64,000 nt of DNA from the NCBI RefSeq assembly GCF_004661485.1, contig NZ_PQVH01000006.1:62001-126000 (forward strand), written 5' to 3'. This DNA comes from Methylotenera oryzisoli. GTDB taxonomy: Bacteria > Pseudomonadota > Gammaproteobacteria > Burkholderiales > Methylophilaceae. Positions within the stretch are counted from its first letter, which is position 1, and every line of letters starts with the position of its first letter. Below, in pieces: positions 1 to 8,364 of this stretch. A model generated the notes under the pieces. It was not told the DNA's origin and did not search any database. It saw only the letters and a list, made by a program, of their open reading frames with translations. A program made the translations under genes and the position numbers.

Positions 1-277
1 CATTGATAGTTACATCAGTTGCGCTACCCGCTTTAACTAACAAGATGATTTTACGTGGGCGTTTGATACTTAAAACAAATGAAGCTAAGTCAGCATGACC
101 AACAACGTTGGCATGTGAAGGTTCATTTTTTTTGCAATCTTCAATGAAATTCACCATTTTTTTTGGGTCACGGTTGTAAACCGCAATGGTGTAGCCATGA
201 TCGGCAATATTGAGAGCCAGGTTCTGGCCCATAACAGCTAGGCCAACTAGGCCAATATCAGCATTCTTCGTAGTCAT
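1..277 (-). CDS. gnd: 6-phosphogluconate dehydrogenase, N-terminal part (cut by window edge)
   Basis: This is the first 92 codons of a gene that runs off the left edge. The product would oxidise 6-phosphogluconate to ribulose 5-phosphate with NAD(P), in the pentose phosphate pathway; in RuMP-cycle methylotrophs it also takes part in cyclic formaldehyde oxidation (known of the group, inferred here). The translation opens with a Rossmann dinucleotide-binding fingerprint, GLVGLAVMGQNLALNIADHG, typical of the decarboxylating enzyme. The start is the ATG at 277, preceded by an AGAGAAG ribosome-binding site. The catalytic domain lies outside the window, so cofactor preference cannot be judged. Confidence 0.93.
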   Translation of the reverse strand, partial: MTTKNADIGLVGLAVMGQNLALNIADHGYTIAVYNRDPKKMVNFIEDCKKNEPSHANVVGHADLASFVLSIKRPRKIILLVKAGSATDVTIN

Positions 278-328
278 TTATCTTCTCTTTTGGAGTTGTT
301 TAATGGAAAGGTTTTTTTGGTAGGCAAG

Positions 329-334
329 ATTATA
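329..334 (-). promoter_or_regulatory. -10 element of the gnd promoter
   Basis: A perfect TATAAT on the minus strand lies about 50 bases upstream of the gnd start codon. No convincing -35 hexamer is seen 16-18 bases further out. The rest of the 278-576 gap shows no gene; it is AT-rich. Confidence 0.45.
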
Positions 335-576
335 GAACTTTTTTATGAATTAATTGCTGAAAATTGACGTAGATCAGAGAATTATTTTCAATTTATGACA
401 AGATTCGACATAAAGTGCTGAAACTGCGGATAAAGTTGGGGTTTGCACCCTCTAAACTACAGTCATCTCTAAACGTGCGAAGACTACTGCCATCGAGATA
501 AAAGGCTGGAGATTTGAAATTTGAACTGACAGACGCTACGTCGTTTTTATACGGTACACGTAGACAATGCGTACCT

Positions 577-795
577 TTAATAATCACTACTTCTGCCAGT
601 TGAGTAGCCCACTGGCACATCATTTTGCCAGGCGCCGCAATCAGCACAGCAATGGTCGTGCATGGTCGGACTTAACACCAGCCGCATGCTTTTGCACACT
701 TTACAGTGAGGGACGTTTTCTTCAGCAACTTTATGATGCAGGCGATGATGCTCAGTCGCCACCTTGCTACTGCCTAATCCGTATTTATTATCCAT
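577..795 (-). CDS. small zinc-ribbon protein, function unknown
   Basis: A 72-residue protein. Its C-terminal half has two Cys pairs (CKVC near residue 34 and CADC near residue 53) spaced as in a zinc ribbon, followed by a distinctive tail ending GYSTGRSSDY. I chose the ATG at 795 (MDNKYGLGSS) because GGAG sits six bases upstream; the in-frame ATG at 807 has no such site. It stands alone between gnd and a c-di-GMP gene, all on the same strand. The Cys pattern suggests metal binding; no enzymatic motif is visible. Overlapping frames on both strands look random, whereas this one has a structured composition. Confidence 0.6.
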   Translation of the reverse strand: MDNKYGLGSSKVATEHHRLHHKVAEENVPHCKVCKSMRLVLSPTMHDHCCADCGAWQNDVPVGYSTGRSSDY

Positions 796-960
796 GGCAA
801 ACTCCATGTGAGATATTAAGTTGACGGTAATAAAGTTACGCTTCTTTCATGAAGCCAGCAAGTCATTTAACACAATTAGGATTACTGGACATCTCTCTTA
901 AAGGTGAAGCTAGCGTAAAAGTTAATCGTACTTAATCCAAGCACGCTATGCCAAGGCCGA

Positions 961-3765
961 TTAAACCAGCCCCTGAGTCCAGTCCGGGGCTTGCTGATAA
1001 GACTCCACCCAGTGCTGCACTTCATCTGCGCCCATAGGACGAGCGACCCCATAACCCTGCACCACAGAGCATCCCATACGCAGTAACCAAAGCCCCTGCT
1101 CGGAGTTTTCTACACCTTCCGCTACCACTTTGCGCTTAAAGTCACGGCTCAGGCTGATAACGCCAGCCACCACCGCTAAATCATCCACGTCTTGCAGCAT
1201 ATCACGCACAAATGACTGGTCGATTTTAATGGTTTCTACCGGCAAGCGGCGCAAATAGGTGAGTGAAGAATAGCCTACACCAAAGTCATCCAGCGCAAAG
1301 CTGATGCCTAACTGCTTGCAACTGTTAATCGTGTTGGCCACGCCCGACACGTCTTCAATCGCAGCGGTTTCTGTAATTTCCAGCTCAATTTTATGCGGGG
1401 CAATCTCAGGGAAATCAGACAGCAGCAAAATCAGACGCTCGGTAAAGTTGGATTGCACAATATGTTTTGCTGAAATATTCACACTGACCTGGAAGTCCAA
1501 ACCAGCGGCTTGCCAAATTCGGATTTGTCCTAAGGCCTCGCGAATCACCCACTCACCCAATGGAATAGAGAAATCCGTATCCTCTACAAGTGGCAGGAAG
1601 GTGGCCGGTGAGCGCAGACCCAACTCAGGGTGCTCCCAACGAATCAGTGCTTCCATGCCGACAACTTTGCCTTGACGCAAATCTACCTTAGGCTGGTAGT
1701 ACAAGCGGAACTCTTGGTTAGGCAACGCGGCCTCTACACGCTCACGATCCTGACGCAGGCCTCTGAATTGGCGGTCATGATGTGAGTCAAACTGTTGCAC
1801 ACGGCTACCGCCGTTAAGTTTTGCCTGGTACATTGCATGGTCGGCATGCCTTAGCAAGGTATCAGGCTCGCAGCCATCATCAGGGAAAATTGTGTAGCCA
1901 ATACTGGAAGAAACCGTCACGGATTTGTCGCCGATGCTATAAGGCGTTTTAATCACACTCAATAAGCGCTCTAGGGTCTGTACGCACTCATCTACATTTT
2001 GCAAGCCACATAACAGCACTGCAAATTCATCGCCACCTAAACGCGCTACCGTATCACTATCACGCAAGCAGGCACTCATGCGCACAGCAAGCTGCACCAG
2101 CAGATAATCTCCAGCCTCATGCCCTAACGTATCGTTGACCGGTTTAAATCCATCCAGATCTAGGCAGCACACTGCTAACAGCTCACCGGAGCGCTCCGCT
2201 CTTGCCAGCGCTTGCTGCAAACGATCAGAGAGTAAAGCGCGATTGGGTAATTGCGTCAGCGGATCATGGTAAGCCATACGCTCCAGATTTTGCTGCTGCT
2301 CTTTGGCTTGGGTAATATCTGAAAACAGGCCAACAAAGTTCCTAATCTGATTAGCTTCGTCACGTACGCAAAAGATATCGAGCCAAGCGGCATAAACGTC
2401 ACCGTCCTTGCGACGACTCCAGGTCTCGCCGCGCCACTCACTGTTACTTTCAGCCTGCAACCACAGCATATCCAGCAGACTGTCATCGTAAGTGACGAAA
2501 CCCAGCGCCTGCGGTACGCGACCTAGCGCATCATCGCGTGAGTAGCCGGTAATTTGGGTAAACGCATAGTTGACTTCAACAATATTGGCATGGGCATCTG
2601 TAATAAAAATGCCGTCATGCGCATGATCAAATACGCTTGCAGATAAACGCATGCGCTCAGCATTTTGGCGCAAGGTATCAATAGACTCACGCAACTTCTG
2701 CCGCATTTCCAGAACGCTCGCCATCAAGGTGTCTGGCTTGGCGTGCAAGCCATCCTGTGCCAAATCGCCAGCAGCAATGCGTTTCACCACATCGATCGCC
2801 AGCGCCGGGTCACCGCCGATTGGGTTCAGAATCAGGCGCCTTAATTGCCACAGAATAATCACGATCAATAAAGTGCCAAGCAAAATGCCCGCAAAGACTA
2901 CGAACCATGCATTCGCCAAACTGACGGCACGTGCTTCGCTGAGCGGGTATGCCACGATGACATTAAAGCCCCATTTGGGCACAGTCTCAGTGACGAACTC
3001 CCAGTTATCAGGCCTGGACTGTAGCAAGCTCACTGCTTTGGCGGCAGTGATATGAGATGAAAGGAAGCGAATGTTATTGGTTTCATCCAATATCACCGCA
3101 AAGCCAGTGGTGAGCTGACGCATGTTTTGTACGGTATCGCGCAGCACTTTAATATCGACTTTATAGCCGATATAGTAAGCACCAATCACATTGCCGTTAG
3201 CATCAACAAGGGGGTCATAACGAGTGATATAAGGCTGGCCCAAAATATCCACCACGCCGCTATACTCTTTGCCGGCCAGTAAGGCGCGAATCACTTTGCC
3301 TTTTGGATTAAGGAGTGTACCTACGGCTCGACTGCCATTCTCGTGCTTAACATTGGTAGCAATGCGCACAAAACTGTCGCCAGAGCGCACAAACATGGTG
3401 GCAGTGCCACCAAACAGATCGCTCACGCCATCCACCAGGTCAAATTGCCCAGTGATTTCAGTACTGCCCATTTTGAGGTTAGGTAAGGTTTGAGCCTGCA
3501 GTTGCACCAGACCATCAATACTGACCTCACCAAGTTGCTGACTGCGTTGCTTCAATAAGCGCATGGCAGCATTGGCTTGCTCACTGACCAACTCCTCGGT
3601 GACATCCAAAAGGCGAACTAAGGTATGTGCTTGCTCAGTTGCACCTGCATGAATATGCCCTAGCTGTTGCGAGGCTTGCTGCCCTGTCAATACAAAAGGC
3701 GCGACCGTCAGCAGCACTAACACGGGCAGCAGGAAACGCCAAATTGTGGAAATCTTTTTTTGCAT
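961..3765 (-). CDS. membrane Cache-HAMP-PAS-GGDEF-EAL c-di-GMP turnover protein
   Basis: This 934-residue inner-membrane sensor probably makes or breaks c-di-GMP. An N-terminal membrane segment (about residues 9-28) is followed by a periplasmic Cache-type sensor domain (about 35-280), a second membrane segment (285-310), a HAMP-like linker, a PAS domain (about 385-500), GGDEF and EAL. GGDEF is intact with an I-site RDSD five residues before it, so product inhibition is expected. The EAL side has every expected motif: EALIRW, VNIS, ITE, DDFG, KID, AEGVE and QGY. Both activities are therefore possible. The start lacks a clear ribosome-binding site. It is monocistronic, as the flanking gaps are each about 150 bases. 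Confidence 0.9.
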   Translation of the reverse strand: MQKKISTIWRFLLPVLVLLTVAPFVLTGQQASQQLGHIHAGATEQAHTLVRLLDVTEELVSEQANAAMRLLKQRSQQLGEVSIDGLVQLQAQTLPNLKMGSTEITGQFDLVDGVSDLFGGTATMFVRSGDSFVRIATNVKHENGSRAVGTLLNPKGKVIRALLAGKEYSGVVDILGQPYITRYDPLVDANGNVIGAYYIGYKVDIKVLRDTVQNMRQLTTGFAVILDETNNIRFLSSHITAAKAVSLLQSRPDNWEFVTETVPKWGFNVIVAYPLSEARAVSLANAWFVVFAGILLGTLLIVIILWQLRRLILNPIGGDPALAIDVVKRIAAGDLAQDGLHAKPDTLMASVLEMRQKLRESIDTLRQNAERMRLSASVFDHAHDGIFITDAHANIVEVNYAFTQITGYSRDDALGRVPQALGFVTYDDSLLDMLWLQAESNSEWRGETWSRRKDGDVYAAWLDIFCVRDEANQIRNFVGLFSDITQAKEQQQNLERMAYHDPLTQLPNRALLSDRLQQALARAERSGELLAVCCLDLDGFKPVNDTLGHEAGDYLLVQLAVRMSACLRDSDTVARLGGDEFAVLLCGLQNVDECVQTLERLLSVIKTPYSIGDKSVTVSSSIGYTIFPDDGCEPDTLLRHADHAMYQAKLNGGSRVQQFDSHHDRQFRGLRQDRERVEAALPNQEFRLYYQPKVDLRQGKVVGMEALIRWEHPELGLRSPATFLPLVEDTDFSIPLGEWVIREALGQIRIWQAAGLDFQVSVNISAKHIVQSNFTERLILLLSDFPEIAPHKIELEITETAAIEDVSGVANTINSCKQLGISFALDDFGVGYSSLTYLRRLPVETIKIDQSFVRDMLQDVDDLAVVAGVISLSRDFKRKVVAEGVENSEQGLWLLRMGCSVVQGYGVARPMGADEVQHWVESYQQAPDWTQGLV

Positions 3766-3920
3766 AAAGGACTAGAAGCCTAGGTTGAAATTATCCTATC
3801 ATAATTTTATAGGGTTGCAGGTCGCGAACAGACTGAATCACCAATAAAATTAAGATTGCCAGTTACAACTAATCAAAAAAACATTGCCCTGCTTCATGCA
3901 GATGATGTTTTTTGAAAGTA

Positions 3921-4283
3921 CTATTTTTTCAACTGCGGCTTGCAATTAACGTAAGCTATTTTTTCACCGTCATTGAGCGTGGTGGCGTCACCATTAACGA
4001 CTAATGCAATCAAACCACTCGCATAACGGCGACTATCATCGCTTGATTTCGGTAAATTCACTTCATGATCAGGGTAGATTAGCCAAGCATCGCTACCATT
4101 ATTCAACATACGCACGTAAAAGTGTTTATCGCCATCACAGACGTACTCGGTTGCATCTTTCGGATTACGTGATAGCTCGCTGCTATTAGTGCCAAAAGGG
4201 TTGCTCAAGCCAATAGAGCTGCAGGCCGGGATTAAGACCGCCAACAAAAATGCTAGAACGAACTGTTGTAATTTAATAATCAT
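3921..4283 (-). CDS. MliC-like lipoprotein (putative C-type lysozyme inhibitor)
   Basis: A 120-residue protein with a lipoprotein signal peptide: hydrophobic residues 8-20 end in the lipobox LIPAC (Cys21). The mature part fits the MliC/PliC fold: a Cys in YVCDG, a long beta-rich middle containing YASG, and a closing YVNCK that would form the family's disulfide. Such proteins sit in the outer membrane facing the periplasm and inhibit host-type lysozymes (family knowledge). The assignment rests on spacing and the paired cysteines, so lysozyme inhibition itself is inferred. It is separated by 68 bases from the upstream tsaC gene on the same strand. Confidence 0.65.
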   Translation of the reverse strand: MIIKLQQFVLAFLLAVLIPACSSIGLSNPFGTNSSELSRNPKDATEYVCDGDKHFYVRMLNNGSDAWLIYPDHEVNLPKSSDDSRRYASGLIALVVNGDATTLNDGEKIAYVNCKPQLKK

Positions 4284-4350
4284 ATTTAAAACCTAAATTA
4301 TGCTGACAAATCACTTAAATGAACTTAAGCAATCCGTAATATACAACAAA

Positions 4351-5334
4351 TTATCGATATCCCGCGCGACTTAATCTATCCAGCACCGCCATCCATATGG
4401 GTAGACTGGGCGGCAACTCCACCAACAAGCGGTCAACTTTCATCGCATCCAAGCTATGCAACGTGCTGTACAACAACTCCGCAACCTTGTCTGGCGAGTC
4501 TGGCAATGTGACATGGGGGCAGTTTGGCACATCTCCGTTGCCAATCAGCATAGCGGCACAAGACAAGCCCGCCTGTTGCAGCGACTCGCACTCTTGCGTC
4601 AGCGCTGTTCTGTCTTTAAACAACAATAAGGGAGTGCGCGGTGAGTAATGTAAAGCATGCTGGCCTGGTGCTTTAGGCAGTGGCTGCTGCACTGCAGCAT
4701 CAGCGCTTACCCCTGTTGGTGCTTGCTGGTGGGCAGCACGCGTTGCGACAGCGGCAATTGCTTGCTCACTGATCATGCCAGGGCGCAACAGTTGCCATTG
4801 CCCATCTGCGCTGACGCTGACGATGGTTGACTCTATCCCCACATGGCAGGCACCACCATCTAATACTGGAATATCCTCACCCAAACCAGCCTCAACATGG
4901 GCAGATGTCGTTGGGCTAAGCTGCGTAAATAAATTAGCAGAAGGTGCGGCGACACTTAAACCGCCTTTAGTCAGCAACGCCAAGGCAACCGGATGGTTAG
5001 GCACACGTAGCGCTACTGTGGGTTCATCACCACGCACGACGCGCGAGACATGTGGCTGTGCGGGTAACACCAAAGTCAGCGGACCTGGCCAGAATGCTGT
5101 TGCGAGTGCGATTGCCACTTCAGGAAAAGTAGTCACCCACTCTTGCACTTGGCTTATGTCACCAATATGCACAATCAAAGGGTGGTCTGCCGGGCGCTGT
5201 TTAATCGCGAAGATTTTCCTCAGCGCGCTATCATTAGTCGCATCTGCGGCCAAGCCATAGACTGTTTCGGTTGGAATCGCAACGACACCTCCGTTTTTGA
5301 GCTCGGCAATTGCCTGTTCTAAACTAACACGCAT
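4351..5334 (-). CDS. tsaC: L-threonylcarbamoyladenylate synthase (long Sua5 form)
   Basis: A 327-residue enzyme of the YrdC/Sua5 family. It makes threonylcarbamoyl-AMP from Thr, bicarbonate and ATP for t6A at position 37 of ANN-decoding tRNAs. The YrdC domain (about residues 1-190) shows PTETVYGLAAD near residue 21, the KQRP nucleotide/substrate site near residue 46, and SAPSAN near residue 130. Residues about 220-327 form the extra C-terminal Sua5 domain, separating this from the short TsaC of enterics. It lies between the MliC-like lipoprotein and a divergent cupin gene. No signs of decay. Confidence 0.93.
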   Translation of the reverse strand: MRVSLEQAIAELKNGGVVAIPTETVYGLAADATNDSALRKIFAIKQRPADHPLIVHIGDISQVQEWVTTFPEVAIALATAFWPGPLTLVLPAQPHVSRVVRGDEPTVALRVPNHPVALALLTKGGLSVAAPSANLFTQLSPTTSAHVEAGLGEDIPVLDGGACHVGIESTIVSVSADGQWQLLRPGMISEQAIAAVATRAAHQQAPTGVSADAAVQQPLPKAPGQHALHYSPRTPLLLFKDRTALTQECESLQQAGLSCAAMLIGNGDVPNCPHVTLPDSPDKVAELLYSTLHSLDAMKVDRLLVELPPSLPIWMAVLDRLSRAGYR

Positions 5335-5452
5335 AATATTTAACGATAACTAAAATGTGCATTTTACTACTTTACGCGCATCAGCACCTAAATTAGAACA
5401 TTTCAGCTTTATGGCCTGATGGGATAAAATGGATTTTTTAAAAGGAAGACTC

Positions 5453-5779
5453 ATGACCCAAATCACCGTTGAAAAGAACCCAAGCCAACAACGTTTAGAA
5501 GCTTTGAACGTAAGCAAATGGCCAACATGGGAGAAAGAAGTTTCTGTTTTTCCGTGGACGTTTCCTGAACAAGAAATTGCATACATTTTAGAAGGTGAAT
5601 GCGTGATTACACCAACCGGCGGCACACCGGTGACCTTTGGCAAAGGTGATTTGGTCACTTTTCCAGCAGGCATGACCGCAAGTTGGGAAGTTAAAAAACC
5701 GCTACACAAACACTACCAGTTAGATGGCTCAAAACTTTGCCAAATCTACCGCCGTATCAAACTTGCGTTAAAACTGTAA
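5453..5779 (+). CDS. cupin-domain protein (EutQ-like / DUF861)
   Basis: A single-domain cupin of about 108 residues. The core contains FPWTFPEQEIAYILEGE, then GKGDLVTFPAG and the closing WEVKKPLHKHY, as in the Cupin_3/DUF861 group. The start is the ATG at 5453, which has AAGGAAG five bases upstream; an in-frame ATG at 5429 lacks one. About 19 residues follow the HY where family members usually stop, so a slight C-terminal extension or an old frameshift is possible. The substrate is unknown. It is convergent with alkB, whose stop lies nine bases downstream. Confidence 0.75.
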   Translation: MTQITVEKNPSQQRLEALNVSKWPTWEKEVSVFPWTFPEQEIAYILEGECVITPTGGTPVTFGKGDLVTFPAGMTASWEVKKPLHKHYQLDGSKLCQIYRRIKLALKL

Positions 5780-5787
5780 GCTTTGCG

Positions 5788-6429
5788 TTACCCGGCTTTA
5801 CGGAAAGTAAGATTGATTCTAACTTTCCCTAAAGCTGGGTGTACATTTGCCTTAAGTGGCAGTATGCCGTGATAGCGCAAACGCGCGTCCCCACCCCAGA
5901 CGACTACATCACCATGATAGAGCGGAAAACTCAAAGCTTTATCTGCACGCTTAAAACCACCAAACTGAAACATTGCTGGCACACCTAAAGACACCGAAAC
6001 AATAGGTTGCGTGAAATCTCGCTCGTTTTTATCTTGATGCAGCCCCATCCGCGCACCGGTTTGATAACGATTTATTAAACAGGCATCAGGGGTAAAGTCA
6101 GCATAGCCTGCAGTGAATGCAGCCGCTCGTGACAAGGTTAGGAAACTAGCTGGCATAGCTGGCCACGACGCCTGTGTGAGCGGATCTAGCTGAGTATAAC
6201 GGTAGCCTTGACGGTCTGTCACCCAACCTAATTCACCACAATTTGTCATGGCAACCGACATAGCAAACCCGCTCGGGGTAACCATATGACGAAATGGTGC
6301 CTGTGTAACAATGGTTGCTAAATCTGCAAGTAAGATTGCCTCATTTTTAAGCGCAAACTCCTTAAGCAAGCTAACGCCAGCAAGTGCGGTTTCAATGGGC
6401 GTTATGTTGCCAAATAAATCCAAGCTCAA
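5788..6429 (-). CDS. alkB: alpha-ketoglutarate-dependent DNA dioxygenase AlkB
   Basis: A 213-residue Fe(II)/2-oxoglutarate dioxygenase that reverses N1-methyladenine and N3-methylcytosine by oxidative demethylation. The iron ligands are visible: HQDKNERD (HxD) near residue 134, and the distal His in RYHGILP near residue 187, followed by the 2-oxoglutarate Arg in the INLTFR segment. There is no ATG near the start; a TTG at 6429 lies three bases from GGAG, and a second TTG at 6423 (starting MDLFG) lies nine bases from it. Either could be used. It is divergent from an AlkA-type glycosylase, giving a compact alkylation-repair locus without a visible ada gene. Confidence 0.92.
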   Translation of the reverse strand: MSLDLFGNITPIETALAGVSLLKEFALKNEAILLADLATIVTQAPFRHMVTPSGFAMSVAMTNCGELGWVTDRQGYRYTQLDPLTQASWPAMPASFLTLSRAAAFTAGYADFTPDACLINRYQTGARMGLHQDKNERDFTQPIVSVSLGVPAMFQFGGFKRADKALSFPLYHGDVVVWGGDARLRYHGILPLKANVHPALGKVRINLTFRKAG

Positions 6430-6470
6430 TCACTCCATCCATCTGTGTCTGGTTTGTTTAATCACAGTAC

Positions 6471-6500
6471 TGGTCAATATTGAATACAGGTGCCTATAAT
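6471..6500 (+). promoter_or_regulatory. probable promoter of the alkA-like gene
   Basis: TATAAT (6495-6500) with a weak -35, TGGTCA (6471-6476), 18 bases upstream. Transcription from it would begin at or beside the ATG at 6507, and no Shine-Dalgarno sequence is present there. Confidence 0.4.
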
Positions 6501-6506
6501 CACAGC

Positions 6507-7115
6507 ATGAACGCTCCTTACCAGCAGGCAGAAGACTTTTTGCGCACGATAGACAGCGACTGGTCACAATTGATTGACCACGTTGGCGCATGCAAGTTTA
6601 CAACAAAAAGCGAACGCGACCCTTACGAGGCATTAGTGCGCGCCGTGGCGTATCAACAACTCAGCACCAAGGCTGGTGACGCCATTTTAAAAAAGCTGGT
6701 TAATCATTACGGGCAGTTCCCGCAGCCACCACAGTTACTCGCGACTACATTTGATGAACTGCGTGCAGTGGGCTTTTCAGGCAGAAAGATAGAGACGCTG
6801 CAAGGCATCGCAAACGCAGCTTTAAGCGGGTTAGTCCCCACACAGACGACTGCGGACAGTATGAGCAATGAAACCTTAATTCAACAGATCACCACCATTA
6901 AAGGCATAGGCCAATGGACGGTAGAAATGATGCTGATGTTCACTTTAGCGCGCATGGACATTTTGCCCGCGGATGACTTTGCTATTTTAGAAGGCTACAA
7001 ACGGCTTAAAAAACTGGAAACTGCGCCTAAACGCAAACAAATGGCAGAAATTGGCCAGGCTTGGAGCCCTTATCGCACAGTCGCCAGCTGGTATTTATGG
7101 CGCGTGCCCAAATAA
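6507..7115 (+). CDS. DNA-3-methyladenine glycosylase II family (AlkA-type HhH-GPD)
   Basis: A base-excision glycosylase of about 202 residues. The HhH-GPD fold is clear: a helix with AVAYQQLST near residue 45, the hairpin ITTIKGIGQWT near residue 137 and the catalytic Asp region MDILPADDF just after. It lacks the N-terminal domain of E. coli AlkA, resembling shorter AlkA/Mag-type enzymes. I take the ATG at 6507 rather than the TTG at 6480: a perfect TATAAT at 6495-6500 would start transcription at about 6507, implying a leaderless message. It is divergent from alkB across about 77 bases. Confidence 0.88.
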   Translation: MNAPYQQAEDFLRTIDSDWSQLIDHVGACKFTTKSERDPYEALVRAVAYQQLSTKAGDAILKKLVNHYGQFPQPPQLLATTFDELRAVGFSGRKIETLQGIANAALSGLVPTQTTADSMSNETLIQQITTIKGIGQWTVEMMLMFTLARMDILPADDFAILEGYKRLKKLETAPKRKQMAEIGQAWSPYRTVASWYLWRVPK

Positions 7116-7121
7116 GCTATT

Positions 7122-8129
7122 TTAATGGCTGACCCATACGATGGTGATACCCTGCTCTCGTGCGATTTGTTCAAACAAAGGGATGGCATCTTGCAAATGC
7201 TTTAAATAAGAGAATGCGGTTTCTTGATGAAAGCCCAGTACTAGCACCTGCTTGTTATGTGCAATCAGTGTTTTAAAAATTTCCACCAGTTGCTGTGTAT
7301 TGGTGTAATCAGCCAAACTGCCATTATTGGGGTACTCCATCACCGAGACGGTTAACTGATACGGCTCATCCAACACTGATGCATCAGGATGCAAGGCTTT
7401 GACCATTTGTACTAAACCGCTATTTTCTGCCCACTTAGTGGTCAGTAAGTTAGCATCGGTACGTGAGCTATCGAACACAAATTGATTCGCCTCCAACGCG
7501 CTCGCTAATTTAGGCCCAAGTTGCCAGCCGCCAGCCCGAAAGTAACGAGGGCGTGCAAAACCCTGCTTCACTAATAAATTGGCACTGCAGGCTATTAACT
7601 TTGTTAAATCCTGCGCTGAGTAGGCATATTCTAAACTTACTGCATATCCACAATCACCCGCCTCGCACACATTGCTTTGTGCTGCAAATGTAGGGGCACT
7701 TTGATAGGGCACCTCACACGCATCCAGCAGCGATTTCCAGCCATGAACATGCAAACCCATGCTATCTGACGGTAAAAAAGTAGCGCGAATTTTCTCGGCT
7801 GCTAATGTAGCATCGCTATCTGGACGCAACAAATAGACTGGGTTTAACAACTGCATCATGGGGATATGTGGATATTGCTTACGAAAAGCCTGCATCACCT
7901 CGATATTTTCATCATCGAGCGACCATCCTTCCCAATCGACGGTAACGAAGATTTTAATTGTGGGCTTGGCGTCGTCCTCAGCGTAGCAATGTAAGCTGGC
8001 GAAGAGGCAGACAGCAGCCAGACATAGACTCAGCAGCTTGAGGTGCAAATTAAAATGAGCCATGAAACGCATCAAATGATTATCACGCTTTGCAACAAAA
8101 TGCGATGTTGAATGGTAATGTGCCATCAC
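7122..8129 (-). CDS. exported polysaccharide deacetylase-like protein
   Basis: An exported protein of up to 335 residues. A hydrophobic stretch (about residues 30-50, ending near HCYA) looks like a signal peptide; the initiator could be GTG 8129, ATG 8126 or the later ATG at 8072, and none has a good ribosome-binding site. The mature part resembles the NodB-type deacetylase barrel: TVDWEG at the start of strand 1, GLHVHGW, then RYFRAGGWQ, and LGFHQE near the end. The usual NodB metal triad (D, HxxxH) is only partly recognisable, so substrate and activity are uncertain. It ends six bases from the alkA-like stop on the opposite strand. Confidence 0.6.
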   Translation of the reverse strand: MMAHYHSTSHFVAKRDNHLMRFMAHFNLHLKLLSLCLAAVCLFASLHCYAEDDAKPTIKIFVTVDWEGWSLDDENIEVMQAFRKQYPHIPMMQLLNPVYLLRPDSDATLAAEKIRATFLPSDSMGLHVHGWKSLLDACEVPYQSAPTFAAQSNVCEAGDCGYAVSLEYAYSAQDLTKLIACSANLLVKQGFARPRYFRAGGWQLGPKLASALEANQFVFDSSRTDANLLTTKWAENSGLVQMVKALHPDASVLDEPYQLTVSVMEYPNNGSLADYTNTQQLVEIFKTLIAHNKQVLVLGFHQETAFSYLKHLQDAIPLFEQIAREQGITIVWVSH

Positions 8130-8364
8130 GATGAATACTCTCGTTTTGGTGGTTAGTGCGCCTAATCTATATCGGTAGAATCACACTAGGTCAATGATGA
8201 CTCATCGGCAAGTTCAGATAAATCTTTCAGCTTGCTTACTACCTTATTCACTGCACTAACCTGTACATTCTATCCGTTTAGCTATTCGCTTTAAATGTTT
8301 TTATCAACGCTCATATGCCAATTCACCGCTACTGCCGATTAAGCAATGGCTATTTGCACTTATA

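Noticed and set aside
393-647. 84-codon open frame on the minus strand
   Set aside because: Overlaps the zinc-ribbon gene in another frame, has no ribosome-binding site and no protein-like pattern.
567-824. 85-codon open frame on the plus strand
   Set aside because: Antisense to the zinc-ribbon gene; composition looks random.
2651-3055. 134-codon plus-strand frame inside the first GGDEF/EAL gene
   Set aside because: Antisense shadow of a long, well-supported coding sequence, as are the other opposite-strand frames within large genes.
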